The notes under the pieces are model-generated. The model was not told the DNA's origin. It made no database searches and saw only the letters and a list, made by a program, of their open reading frames with translations. The translations under genes and the position numbers were made by a program. 64,000 nucleotides of DNA, taken from positions 1 through 64,000 of the forward strand of contig CAZRSW010000006.1 in the NCBI GenBank assembly GCA_964602845.1. The letters are read 5' to 3'. Shown piece by piece: positions 35,378 to 44,519 of the stretch (positions are counted from its first letter, which is position 1; the number at the start of each line of letters is the position of its first letter). This DNA comes from CAZRSW01 sp964602845 (lineage in GTDB: Bacteria; Chloroflexota; Dehalococcoidia; Lucifugimonadales; UBA826).

Positions 35378-38300
35378 ATGGTTCAGTCTGGAAATGATTT
35401 TGAAGCGATCACGATATCACTAGCCTCCCCGTCTGTCATTGAAAAATGGTCTTGGGGAGAAGTTGTCAAGCCTGAAACGATCAATTACAGGACACTTCGC
35501 CCAGAGAAAGATGGGTTGTTTTGTGAAAGGATATTCGGCCCAACAAAAGACTGGGAATGTTACTGCGGAAAATTTAAGAAGATCCGTTTTAGGGGAGTTA
35601 TATGTGACAGGTGTGGAGTAGAAGTTGCCAGGTCGAAAGTGAGACGGGAACGTATGGGGCACATTGCTCTCGCAGCGCCTGTTGCACACATTTGGTTTTC
35701 TAAAGGCACGCCCAGCCGGTTAGGATTACTATTGGATCTTTCTCCTCGCAATTTGGACAGGGTACTATACTTTGCACAATTTCTGGTCACTGACGTCGAC
35801 GAGGATAAAAAGAACGAAACCCTACAGCTCTTGCATTCAAATCTAGAATCGCTATTGCTAGAAAAAGACGAGAAGATTGAACAAGAAATATTGAAACTCA
35901 GCAACCAAGAACTAAGCCCGGGAGACCTTAGTGAATCGGAGCACCAAGAGGAACCAGGGGGGGAAGAGCTCAATGAAGGGCAACTACCGGAAAACGAAAT
36001 TAAGAAAGCCCCAGAACATGATTTGTCAGTGGAAATAGCGGCGATTAGGGAGGCGATTGATGAGGAATATGAACCTCAATTAGCTGAACTTAACGATATG
36101 ATTGATGGGTTAGAAGATCTGTTCATAACTAAACTGCTAACTGAGACTCAATTTCGTGACCACCGAGCTAAGTTTCCGGACCTGTTTTCTGCCAGCATGG
36201 GTGCCGAGGCCATTTTATCAGTCTTACAAAATCACTTAGTATTAGACGAACTTCGCGAAAAACTCCAAGAGGAGATGCAATCGACGTCGGGACAGAAGAG
36301 GAAAAAAGCCATAAAGCGGATGCGCGTGGTTGAGTCTTTTAGGAATAGTAACAATAGACCTGAATGGATGATTATGACCGCCCTACCCGTTCTGCCGCCT
36401 GATTTAAGACCTATGGTGCAGTTAGATGGAGGAAGATTCGCCACCAGCGACCTAAACGATCTGTACCGAAGGGTGATAAACAGAAACAATCGGCTCAAAA
36501 GACTTATAGAACTGCAAGCACCGGAAATTATAATCCGAAATGAAAAAAGGATGCTCCAAGAATCGGTAGATGCCTTAATTGACAATGGTAGGAGAGGTCG
36601 TGCAGTATCAGGGAGTCATAACCATAAACTTAAGTCGCTATCTGACCTTTTACGAGGCAAACAGGGTAGATTCCGCCAAAACCTTCTAGGTAAAAGGGTG
36701 GATTACAGTGGCCGTTCAGTAATAATATCAGGTCCCGAGCTCCAACTTTATCAGTGTGGCCTACCAAGACGAATGGCCTTAGAGCTTTTCAAGCCTTTCA
36801 TAATGCACAGGTTGGTAATGAAAGGCTACGCCCACAACATCAGAAGCGCAAAAAGACAAGCCGAAGGTAACAGACGCGAAGTTTGGGAGATATTGGGAGA
36901 AGTTGTCAAAGAAAGACCCGTGATGCTCAATAGAGCCCCAACCTTGCATCGCCTAGGCATACAAGCGTTCGAGCCTGTATTGATTGAAGGCAGCGCTATA
37001 AGAGTCCACCCGTTGGTGTGTACGGCTTTCAACGCGGACTTTGACGGTGACCAAATGGCAGTGCATGTCCCATTGTCAAGGGCGTCGGTTCTTGAAGCAC
37101 GCAGGCTAATGTTAAGCACACACAATATGCTAGCTCCAAGCTCAGGTGAACCTATTGTTACGCCGTCCTTAGATATGGTGTTAGGCTGTTACTACATGAC
37201 CACTGAAGATGTAAATACGAAAGGGTCAGGGAAAAAATTCAGCAACTTTGAAGATGCGTCTCTTGCATATGACATGGAACAGGTGGACTTACGCGCACCC
37301 ATTGAGGTCAGGGACTCCAGCGGAAAGTGGATCAACACAACATGCGGGAGAATTGTGTTCAACACCATATTACCTACTGAAATCGAATTCGTGAATGAAG
37401 CGGTCGAGAAAAATAAACTCAAAGATCTCACAAGTGAGTGCTTTAGGATTCTTGGTAATGAAAAAACTGCGAACGTATTAGACAATATTAAGAAATTGGG
37501 CTTCTATCACTCCTCCAAGGCCGGAGTGTCCATTGCCATTAACGACGTAGAGGTACCCCCCCAAAAAGCGGACATAGTAGGAAAGGCAGAGGAATCCGTC
37601 CGTGCCTTGGAAAACCAATACCAAAGTGGCCTGATCACAGAGGAGGAAAGATACACCGCTACTGTTAAGATTTGGACCGATGCAAATGATGAATTAACTG
37701 AGGTTATACAAGACGAGCTACCAAAGTATGGTGGGATCTATATGATGGCTAATTCGGGAGCCAAGGGGAATATTGCACAGATAAGACAGATGGCTGGTAT
37801 GCGAGGACTTATGTCCGATCCAAAAGGACGTATCATAGACAGACCAATCAAATCTAATTTCCGAGAAGGTCTTACTGTGTTGGAGTATTTCATTTCTACT
37901 CACGGTGCCAGAAAAGGGTTGGCAGATACTGCACTCAGAACCGCCGACAGCGGCTACTTAACTCGTCGACTAATTGACGTTTCTCAGGAAGTCATCATTA
38001 GTACGGATGACTGCGGCAACGAAGAAGGATTATCAATCATAGACTATGAAGATGAAGCTCTGAAGGACTTATTCTACGATAGAATAAAGTACAGATACGC
38101 TGCACATCCCATCGCTGATCCCAAAACTGGCGAAGTATTGGTCGATATTGACCAGCCGATTCAAGAGGATGAGATCAAAAAACTACGGGATGCCAAGATC
38201 ACTGCGGCCGCAGTTAGATCTCCACTAGCCTGTGAATCTGAGAAGGGTCTTTGTAGGAAATGTTATGGACTTTCCTTGGCTAACCTTCAACCAATAATGA

Positions 38301-39451
38301 TTGGAGATGCGGTAGGTATAATCGCCGCTCAAAGCATAGGAGAACCAGGTACCCAACTGACTATGAGAACTTTTCACACAGGCGGTGTCGCGGGCGTGGA
38401 TATAACAAGTGGTTTACCACGAGTTGAAGAGTTATTTGAAGCAAGATCGCCAAAAGGAGCAGCTATACTTTCAGAGATATCCGGCACAGCAAAAATACTT
38501 GCATCACCTGAAGGAAGAATCGCTCGTATATTCAACAATGAAGAACTGCATGACGAATATCCAGTGGAAGGCTATGATCGGCTGGTGAAGAATAAGGATA
38601 CAGTCATAATAGGTATGCCAATACTTTCAAACTCGTCAACGGAACAGCTAGTGTACGCGCGAAACTCCGGAACCGTTGGGATAGCAGGTGATACTCTCAC
38701 GATAACGTGGACCGACGAAGAACAGAGAGAATATAGTATCCCGGCAGCTGCAAACTTAGAGATATCAGACGGTGATTCCGTAGAAGCCGGACAATCCCTC
38801 ACTTCAGGGCCTAAGAATCCTCAGCAGATCTTGGAAATTCAAGGTAGAGAGGCAGTTCAAACATACCTCATAGAAGAAGTCCAGAAAGTCTATAGATCCC
38901 AGGGAGTCCCCATACACGATAAACATATTGAGGTCATCATAAGACAGATGCTGAGAAGAGTTCAGATACACGAGGCCGGGGATACAGAAATGCTGCCAGG
39001 CGATCCTATGGACCGAGGAGAATATGAAGCAACAAACGACGAGTGCAGGGCAGAAGGTGGTGATCCTGCTACCGCTATTCCGATACTACTAGGCATCACT
39101 CGGGCCTCACTACATATGGATAGTTTCCTAGCCGCCGCATCGTTTCAAGAAACAACAAGAGTGCTTACAGAATCCGCCACAAGCGGGAGGCGAGATCGTC
39201 TCACTGGACTTAAAGAAAACGTCATCATTGGTCGTCTAATTCCTGCTAGATATGATAATACGGAGGAAGGCCGGCTGAAATTAGGGCTAGATGAATTAGA
39301 AAAGATGATGGAGCTGGATCTGGAAACACCTGATAGCCCACCACCACCACCACAGATAGACGGTGAAGACATTAGTAGTTTTATGGATGGAAATATCGAT
39401 GGAGGCAATGGACAGTCTGAGAGACCATCAGAAATTCTTCCTGGAGAGTAA
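35378..39451 (+). CDS. rpoC: DNA-directed RNA polymerase beta' subunit
   Basis: A 1357-residue beta' subunit. It has the N-terminal zinc ribbon (CYCGKFKKIRFRGVICDRCG, about residues 60-79), the absolutely conserved active-site NADFDGDQM at 552-560 that binds catalytic magnesium, and the second zinc site CESEKGLCRKC near 950. A run of about 50 acidic, low-complexity residues (around residues 175-220, SNQELSPGDLSESEHQEEP onward) interrupts the N-terminal clamp region, and the C-terminus ends in a proline- and glycine-rich acidic tail. Both are probably flexible surface segments. It is co-transcribed with rpoB. Confidence 0.99.
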   Translation: MVQSGNDFEAITISLASPSVIEKWSWGEVVKPETINYRTLRPEKDGLFCERIFGPTKDWECYCGKFKKIRFRGVICDRCGVEVARSKVRRERMGHIALAAPVAHIWFSKGTPSRLGLLLDLSPRNLDRVLYFAQFLVTDVDEDKKNETLQLLHSNLESLLLEKDEKIEQEILKLSNQELSPGDLSESEHQEEPGGEELNEGQLPENEIKKAPEHDLSVEIAAIREAIDEEYEPQLAELNDMIDGLEDLFITKLLTETQFRDHRAKFPDLFSASMGAEAILSVLQNHLVLDELREKLQEEMQSTSGQKRKKAIKRMRVVESFRNSNNRPEWMIMTALPVLPPDLRPMVQLDGGRFATSDLNDLYRRVINRNNRLKRLIELQAPEIIIRNEKRMLQESVDALIDNGRRGRAVSGSHNHKLKSLSDLLRGKQGRFRQNLLGKRVDYSGRSVIISGPELQLYQCGLPRRMALELFKPFIMHRLVMKGYAHNIRSAKRQAEGNRREVWEILGEVVKERPVMLNRAPTLHRLGIQAFEPVLIEGSAIRVHPLVCTAFNADFDGDQMAVHVPLSRASVLEARRLMLSTHNMLAPSSGEPIVTPSLDMVLGCYYMTTEDVNTKGSGKKFSNFEDASLAYDMEQVDLRAPIEVRDSSGKWINTTCGRIVFNTILPTEIEFVNEAVEKNKLKDLTSECFRILGNEKTANVLDNIKKLGFYHSSKAGVSIAINDVEVPPQKADIVGKAEESVRALENQYQSGLITEEERYTATVKIWTDANDELTEVIQDELPKYGGIYMMANSGAKGNIAQIRQMAGMRGLMSDPKGRIIDRPIKSNFREGLTVLEYFISTHGARKGLADTALRTADSGYLTRRLIDVSQEVIISTDDCGNEEGLSIIDYEDEALKDLFYDRIKYRYAAHPIADPKTGEVLVDIDQPIQEDEIKKLRDAKITAAAVRSPLACESEKGLCRKCYGLSLANLQPIMIGDAVGIIAAQSIGEPGTQLTMRTFHTGGVAGVDITSGLPRVEELFEARSPKGAAILSEISGTAKILASPEGRIARIFNNEELHDEYPVEGYDRLVKNKDTVIIGMPILSNSSTEQLVYARNSGTVGIAGDTLTITWTDEEQREYSIPAAANLEISDGDSVEAGQSLTSGPKNPQQILEIQGREAVQTYLIEEVQKVYRSQGVPIHDKHIEVIIRQMLRRVQIHEAGDTEMLPGDPMDRGEYEATNDECRAEGGDPATAIPILLGITRASLHMDSFLAAASFQETTRVLTESATSGRRDRLTGLKENVIIGRLIPARYDNTEEGRLKLGLDELEKMMELDLETPDSPPPPPQIDGEDISSFMDGNIDGGNGQSERPSEILPGE

Positions 39452-39527
39452 TTTATAATTTAAGGCGCTCTCAAAAAACAACTTTTCATCATCCTGATCA
39501 AAAGCAAATCGACTGCCACCTCTCGAT

Positions 39528-39598
39528 ACCACTACTGATAGTGGTCCGTGTCGCACGATACCCGCAGGTACGTGGACAAGTTGCTTTGTCCGGTGTAC
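39528..39598 (+). promoter_or_regulatory. Hairpin-rich leader upstream of the BtuCD-like importer
   Basis: Two hairpins lie within 70 bases. ACCACTA-CTGA-TAGTGGT (39528-39545) is a perfect 7-bp stem with a 4-base loop. A longer one at 39568-39598 pairs GTAC with GTAC, has a small internal loop, then GGACAA-GTTGCT-TTGTCC. They lie 70-140 bases before the permease gene. I could not match them to the cobalamin-riboswitch core (no GCCACTG box in the right place), so this is an unassigned structured leader, not a called riboswitch. Confidence 0.4.
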
Positions 39599-39667
39599 AG
39601 TTTTCCCAATGCCATGACCCACGCGATCTCTTCAAGTTGTTTTCACTAGGCTTCTCCAGGATCTGAA

Positions 39668-40768
39668 ATGCCTCCAGGCCCATTATCATCCAGAATATTA
39701 AACAGTTTAAAACGTCAAGAGAACACCATGGCCGCCCAACGATATTCAGCCCCCTGGGTAAAAATCACCATCAGTCTATTGGCAACCTTAATCTGTTGCA
39801 TCCTGGGATCATCAATCGGATCCGTATCAATAGATCCCTACACCGTCTTCTTAATCGCAATTTCCAAAGTGCCATTTTTAACTCTGACTTCCCAATGGTC
39901 TGAATCATCTGAAATTATATTGTGGCAGATAAGATTCCCTAGAGTGATATTAGCCGTGCTAGTAGGATCGTCACTGGCTGTCTCAGGAGCTACCTACCAA
40001 GGTATATTTAGAAATGTTTTGGCGGACCCTTATCTGATAGGCGTAGCATCAGGCGCGGGGCTTGGGGCAACAATAATTTTCACGTTGGGCATACCAATAA
40101 CTGTTTGGGGTATAAGCTCCGTCCCAGTGGCTGGGTTTATAGGCGGCATTTGTGCTGTAGCTATATCATATTTCATATCTGTGAAATCAGGATCGACGTC
40201 GATTTCTGCTCTCATACTTGCTGGAGCAGCTATAGGTGCTTTCTGTACGGCAATCACGGCCATCTTGATGCTAAAGAGTGAACCTGATTTACGACCAGTA
40301 TTGAGCTGGTTAATGGGGGGCCTAATAAGAGCCCAATGGAATCATAATCTTCTTCTACTAATCTATCTAACCCCTGGCTTAGCAATAATATTCTCATACA
40401 GTAGGATCCTAAACATATTACAGTTGGACGAATCCTACGCCACAAATCTAGGGGTAAATGTTGATAAAGCAAAAAACATCCTGATATTAGCATCGACCCT
40501 TATTACAGCGGCTGCCGTCTCTTTCAGTGGTATCATCGGTTTTGTTGGTTTAATAGCCCCTCACACCGCTCGTCTACTGTGGGGAGGGGATTATCGAACA
40601 CTAATTCCCTTAAGTTCTACTTTAGGCGCTACATTTCTAGTTGTATCCGATCTCATCGCAAGAACTGCTATAAGTCCAAGTGAGCTTCCGGTAGGAATAA
40701 TAACAGCGCTTTTTGGGGCCCCATTTTTCTTGTACCTACTCAGCTTCCGAAGAAGAGAAATTATATAA
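39668..40768 (+). CDS. FecCD/BtuC-family ABC transporter permease (siderophore/cobalamin type)
   Basis: A 366-residue permease with about ten membrane helices. It has family segments SSLAVSGATYQGIFRNVLADPYLIGVASGAGLGA (coupling region, about 101-134), LSWLMGGL near 215 and GIIGFVGLIAPHTARLLWGGDYRTLIP near 300. It would import cobalamin, haem or ferric siderophores together with the ATPase encoded next. The binding-protein gene is not adjacent. The ATG at 39668 has AGGAT 8 bases upstream; an in-frame ATG at 39728 is the alternative and would remove 20 poorly conserved residues. The ATPase gene starts on the very next base after its stop. Confidence 0.9.
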   Translation: MPPGPLSSRILNSLKRQENTMAAQRYSAPWVKITISLLATLICCILGSSIGSVSIDPYTVFLIAISKVPFLTLTSQWSESSEIILWQIRFPRVILAVLVGSSLAVSGATYQGIFRNVLADPYLIGVASGAGLGATIIFTLGIPITVWGISSVPVAGFIGGICAVAISYFISVKSGSTSISALILAGAAIGAFCTAITAILMLKSEPDLRPVLSWLMGGLIRAQWNHNLLLLIYLTPGLAIIFSYSRILNILQLDESYATNLGVNVDKAKNILILASTLITAAAVSFSGIIGFVGLIAPHTARLLWGGDYRTLIPLSSTLGATFLVVSDLIARTAISPSELPVGIITALFGAPFFLYLLSFRRREII

Positions 40769-41554
40769 ATGGAATCGATTGAAGCTAACTCCCTAAGCTT
40801 CTCCTACAAGGATAACCAGGTCATATCAAATATAGACATATGTATCCAACCTGGAGAATTTGTATCGCTTATAGGCCCAAATGGAAGCGGTAAAACAACA
40901 CTACTGAAAATGTTCCAGGGAATCTTAGTCCCATCCCATGGCTCCGTGACAACATACGGCAAGTCGATTGCTGATATGTCGCCAAAAGAACGGGCTACGC
41001 TAATATCAGTAGTACCACAAAACCCCGAAATACCTAAATGGATGACTTTATCGGATTTCGTGATGTTAGGAAGGAATGCATACTTAGGCCTATTTAATTG
41101 GGAAGGTGAAAAAGATCTCAAGGCCGTCAAAGACGCCATGACCATAACCGATATATGGGATATTTCCCACCGAAAACTAAGTGAGGTTTCCGGAGGAGAG
41201 ATGCAAAGAGCTATGATTGCTCTAGCTATAGCGCAGAGTTCACCTGTGATGCTACTAGATGAACCAACCGCCAACCTAGATTTAAAACGTCAAATAGACA
41301 CCTTGAGTCTTATCAAAAAAAACCACATTATCCGCCAAGGAATAACTTTAATAGCCATTCACGATCTAACATTAGCTGGACAACTTTCGGACCGAATAAT
41401 AATGCTGGATAAAGGAAATATGGTAGCGGATGGCACCCCAGAACAAGTACTCACAAAACAAAATTTAGAAACTGCCTATGACCTCAAGATGAAAATCATC
41501 CCTCACCCGCTGACAAACACACCTGTTGTACTGCCAATATCACCGCACAATTGA
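40769..41554 (+). CDS. FecE/BtuD-family ABC transporter ATP-binding protein
   Basis: A 261-residue ABC ATPase. Walker A is GPNGSGKTT near 36-44, the Q-loop is VPQNPEIPKW, the signature is VSGGEMQRAMIALAIAQ, Walker B is PVMLLDEPTANLD, and the switch histidine is in AIHDLTLAG. It powers the permease encoded immediately upstream (the two genes abut). Specificity cannot be told from sequence: cobalamin, haem and siderophore importers share this subunit type. It ends 7 bp before the convergent gamma-carbonic-anhydrase-like gene. Confidence 0.92.
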   Translation: MESIEANSLSFSYKDNQVISNIDICIQPGEFVSLIGPNGSGKTTLLKMFQGILVPSHGSVTTYGKSIADMSPKERATLISVVPQNPEIPKWMTLSDFVMLGRNAYLGLFNWEGEKDLKAVKDAMTITDIWDISHRKLSEVSGGEMQRAMIALAIAQSSPVMLLDEPTANLDLKRQIDTLSLIKKNHIIRQGITLIAIHDLTLAGQLSDRIIMLDKGNMVADGTPEQVLTKQNLETAYDLKMKIIPHPLTNTPVVLPISPHN

Positions 41555-41561
41555 ACCGAAC

Positions 41562-42208
41562 CTACTCCAAATTCCCTTGGGATTTATATTTTTGAGCTTT
41601 TATCTTGTAAATTTCCGCGATCTCTCGCGTTAGGTCCAAATGTCGTTGCTTCACTGTACCTTTAATTCTTCCCGGGATACCCATGACTATAGAATTTGGG
41701 GGAATCTCCATATTTTCGATGACCATTGTTGAAGAACCCAATATGGAGTCATTTCCTATTAAAACACCATCATTAATCACAGCTCCATTTCCAATAAGAA
41801 CTCTGTCACCAATATCTCTCCCATGGCACATTACTCGATGACCAATCACAACATGATCACCAATATATACATCTGCATCCCCATGTACCACAGAATTATC
41901 CTGAATATTGGTGAATTTACCTATTTTTATCTTGCCAGTATCGCCCCTTATCACAACGCCTGGCCAAATACTCGAACCTTCCCCCACTTCAACATCCCCA
42001 ATNNNNNNNNNNNNNNNNNNNNNNNNNNNNNNNNNNNNNNNNNNNNNNNNNNNNNNNNNNNNNNNNNNNNNNNNNNNNNNNNNNNNNNNNNNNNNNNNNN
42101 NNTTATCACAACGCCTGGCCAAATACTCGAACCTTCCCCCACTTCAACATCCCCAATCACATATGCGGCCTCACTAACAAAAGCAGTTGGATGAATAACC
42201 GGATCCAT
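41562..42208 (-). CDS. Gamma-carbonic-anhydrase-like hexapeptide-repeat protein (interrupted by an artefactual gap)
   Basis: A left-handed beta-helix protein with hexapeptide repeats such as IGDVEVGEGSSIWPGVVIRGD, IGKFTNIQDNSVVHGD, and VVIGHRVMCHG-DIGDRVLIGNGAVINDG. The histidines in VVHGD, VVIGH and MCHG match the zinc ligands of the gamma-carbonic-anhydrase/PaaY/YrdA family. A 100-N run (42003-42102) splits it, but the 55 bp on either side are identical. Removing the Ns and one copy leaves 492 bases, a continuous frame of 163 residues. I start at ATG 42208 because AAGGAG lies at 42219-42224. Activity as carbonic anhydrase or acyltransferase is not established for this protein. Confidence 0.82.
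41948..42002. repeat. 55-bp duplicate at gap edge, copy 1
   Basis: Identical to 42103-42157 on the other side of the N run. It is interpreted as the same genomic bases represented twice by unmerged contig ends, not as a biological repeat. Confidence 0.9.
42003..42102. other. Assembly gap (100 N), probably artefactual
   Basis: Exactly 100 N, flanked by identical 55-bp sequences. The interrupted gene becomes continuous when the gap and one copy are removed, so no sequence is probably missing. Confidence 0.9.
42103..42157. repeat. 55-bp duplicate at gap edge, copy 2
   Basis: Second copy of the contig-end duplicate described at 41948-42002. Confidence 0.9.
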
Positions 42209-42331
42209 TCCATAAAAGCTCCTTATCACAACAACCCTCCATTATCCATAATATAATTTGATCCATGCACATAGGACAGGACATTTTCTATGCTACCCTA
42301 TAACATGGCATCAATGTGTATCATATGACTT

Positions 42332-42895
42332 ATGAATGTAAATACCCATATATTAATTAAACTTATCAGTCCTTTGGTCCTCCTCGCGCTAACCACGTCC
42401 TCCTGCAAGTCATCTCCAGAAAATGAACCTGCAGCCATAGTCAATGAACAAGCCACAACTGAGGCTACCCCTTTGACAATTATAGAAGCCGGAAACACGA
42501 TTGCCTCCACACCTTCCGCATTTTCAGATTCAATGTTCCTATACACAAAGGCAGTAAGCGAGCTTCGAGCTGAAGAATATAAGGATGCCATTAATACCTT
42601 CTCCATGGTAATAAAAAGAGTCCCAGAACTAGCAATTGCCTACAAGGGTAGAGGCGCTGCTTATTACTATGAAAAACAGTATTCTTTGGCGAAAACAGAT
42701 TTAACGAAAGCTATCGAGCTGGATGCAGAGCTAGGGGGAGCATATCTCTATCTTGGTAAATTGTACAAGGATCAAGGAAAACATGAATTGGCAACAATCG
42801 AACTGCGCAAGTCTATTTCTTTCATCCACCCTGTAAGGGAGCATTTGGAACTTGAGATCGCACAGGAGACCTTATTGGACGTATCTGGAAAATGA
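42332..42895 (+). CDS. TPR-repeat lipoprotein
   Basis: A 187-residue lipoprotein. The N-terminus is a signal peptide (LIKLISPLVLLALTTSSC) with the lipidated cysteine at Cys25, followed by a Ser/Thr/Ala-rich linker. Residues about 70-170 contain three tetratricopeptide-like repeats (YKDAINTFSMVIKRVPELAIAYKGRG; YYEKQYSLAKTDLTKAIELDAELGGAYL; YKDQGKHELATIELRKSI). It should be anchored on the outer face of the cytoplasmic membrane and mediate protein contacts. It is convergent with the biotin-carrier gene, with the stops 1 bp apart. No specific partner can be named. Confidence 0.8.
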   Translation: MNVNTHILIKLISPLVLLALTTSSCKSSPENEPAAIVNEQATTEATPLTIIEAGNTIASTPSAFSDSMFLYTKAVSELRAEEYKDAINTFSMVIKRVPELAIAYKGRGAAYYYEKQYSLAKTDLTKAIELDAELGGAYLYLGKLYKDQGKHELATIELRKSISFIHPVREHLELEIAQETLLDVSGK

Positions 42896-42896
42896 T

Positions 42897-43337
42897 CTAT
42901 TCTAACTCAATAATCACTGCTCCACCAAGGATTTGATCCCCCGGAGAAACACGAACTGACTTCACAATGCCCGACCAATCTGATCTCAAAGTCTGCTGCA
43001 TCTTCATAGCCTCTAAGACACATATTTCATCACCCGTTATAACCTGATCACCCTCTTTAACTGCCATAGACACTACGATGCCGGGCATAGGTGAGTGAAA
43101 TATTTTGACAGGACCCGAAGTATTGCTACTACGATCGTCTGTAGAAAGTGATTCCTCTTGCTCATTTCCTATTACCGATATTGATGGCTCGGACGTAACC
43201 TCATCTTCTGACACCTCTTCTAAGATAACTTCAATCAGTTCTCCATTGACAAAAGTTCTCACGGGCGACTGATTGATATCCTCTACTTCAACCAAATACC
43301 ATTTGTCACCAACACGTACACGAAGCTTATTTATCAT
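42897..43337 (-). CDS. Biotin carboxyl carrier subunit of a sodium-pump decarboxylase
   Basis: A 146-residue protein with a C-terminal biotinyl domain. The biotin-accepting Lys112 lies in EAMKMQ, preceded by HSPMPGIVVSMAVKEGDQV. The N-terminal part and an acidic linker (EEVSEDEVTSEPS) are typical of the biotin subunits of methylmalonyl-CoA, glutaconyl-CoA or oxaloacetate decarboxylases. AGGTGA precedes the ATG and lies over the stop of the beta-subunit gene (43343), so it is translated from the same mRNA. Biotin shuttles carboxyl groups from the carboxyltransferase, which is not encoded in this window, to the membrane subunit. Confidence 0.87.
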   Translation of the reverse strand: MINKLRVRVGDKWYLVEVEDINQSPVRTFVNGELIEVILEEVSEDEVTSEPSISVIGNEQEESLSTDDRSSNTSGPVKIFHSPMPGIVVSMAVKEGDQVITGDEICVLEAMKMQQTLRSDWSGIVKSVRVSPGDQILGGAVIIELE

Positions 43338-43342
43338 TTCAC

Positions 43343-44497
43343 CTACACCAGGGATATAAATACGCCAGCAATAACCGCCGATCCTATAACCCCTGCCACG
43401 TTCGGACCCATCGCGTGAGGCAATAGAAACGTTTTAGGGTTCGCCTCCTGACCTATATGATGAGATATTCTGGCGGCCATGGGCACAGCTGATACACCGG
43501 CAGATCCAATCAAGGGGTTTATTTTATTCTTTAAAAATACATTCATTAATTTTGCGAACAGGAGTCCAGCTATAGTTCCAAACGAGAATGCGACAAGCCC
43601 CAGACAGAGAATAACGATTGTTTGCAAATCAAACACCCTATCTGCCGTCAGTTGAGTACCCACCGTCAACATTAAGAATATCGTCGATATATTGAGAATT
43701 TCATTAGAAGCGGCACTCGTTAATCTTGGAACAACGTTGCTTTCCCGGAACAGATTGCCGATCATGAACATTGATATAAGAGGAGCGGATTTTGGCACGA
43801 CCAAAATTATGAGTATAAGAGCAACATTGGGGAACACTAGTTTCTCAAAAGAAGAGACCTCTCGGATGGGCGGCATCTCCAGTTGTCTTTCTGATTTCGT
43901 GGTAAAAAGCTTCATTAAAGGCGGCTGTATGAAAGCTATCGCAGCCATATATGAATATGCAATAACCGCCGTTATACCAAGTAATTCCGGGGCCAATTTG
44001 GCAGAAAGGAAGATAGTGGTTGGTCCATCAGCACCTCCTATAATTCCAATAGCGGCCGCTTGGTCTATCGTAAACGCCATTCCTATTTGTTCAGAAGCTA
44101 GAGCTCCCCAGAAAGCAACAAATATGCCAATCTGAGCAGCGGCACCAAGTAATAATAGCTTTGGGTTAGCTATAACCGGGCCAAAGTCCGTCAGAGCTCC
44201 AATACCTAAGAATATAATCGGGGGTAATATATTCCAGAATGACAAACCGTAGTGAAACAGCACTCCAAAAATACCCGCCTCTTGGAAGCCAGCATTACTT
44301 GAGGGCAAGGCAACTAGCCCAGTCAAGGGCAGATTAGCCGCGATGATTCCGAGTCCTATAGGCAATAACTCATAAGGTTCCCATTTTTGCCTTATAGCCA
44401 AATATATGAATGCCAGCCCGACGGCAATCATAATTAAGCCCCGCCAAGTTAAATTAGCCAGACCCGTGGTGTTTATAAAATCTGTAAATTCGTTCAA
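43343..44497 (-). CDS. Sodium ion-translocating decarboxylase beta subunit
   Basis: A 384-residue membrane protein of the OadB/MmdB/GcdB family, with about ten hydrophobic segments and the key motif GIIGGADGPTTIFLSAKLAPELLG around residue 150, whose aspartate takes part in sodium transport. A second conserved region is LIGSAGVSAVPMAARISHHIGQEANP-KTFLLPHAMGPNVAGVIGSA near the C-terminus. It decarboxylates carboxybiotin and couples this to export of sodium ions. The start appears to be TTG 44497, without a clear RBS, 22 bp after the gamma-subunit stop. The carboxyltransferase alpha subunit is missing from this locus. Confidence 0.93.
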   Translation of the reverse strand: MNEFTDFINTTGLANLTWRGLIMIAVGLAFIYLAIRQKWEPYELLPIGLGIIAANLPLTGLVALPSSNAGFQEAGIFGVLFHYGLSFWNILPPIIFLGIGALTDFGPVIANPKLLLLGAAAQIGIFVAFWGALASEQIGMAFTIDQAAAIGIIGGADGPTTIFLSAKLAPELLGITAVIAYSYMAAIAFIQPPLMKLFTTKSERQLEMPPIREVSSFEKLVFPNVALILIILVVPKSAPLISMFMIGNLFRESNVVPRLTSAASNEILNISTIFLMLTVGTQLTADRVFDLQTIVILCLGLVAFSFGTIAGLLFAKLMNVFLKNKINPLIGSAGVSAVPMAARISHHIGQEANPKTFLLPHAMGPNVAGVIGSAVIAGVFISLV

Positions 44498-44519
44498 TTT
44501 GTATTGTTAAAAATGTTCG

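Noticed and set aside
39428..39622. 64-residue minus-strand ORF between rpoC and the permease gene
   Set aside because: It overlaps the rpoC end, has a GTG start with a poor RBS, and its apparent coding may come from the hairpin region.
39452..39667. Cobalamin riboswitch before the BtuCD-like genes
   Set aside because: The conserved core boxes could not be found in order on either strand; only unassigned hairpins are reported.
41948..42157. Tandem or direct repeat of biological origin around the gap
   Set aside because: Both duplicated gap edges are exactly 55 bp, and collapsing them restores coding frames, which points to assembly overlap.
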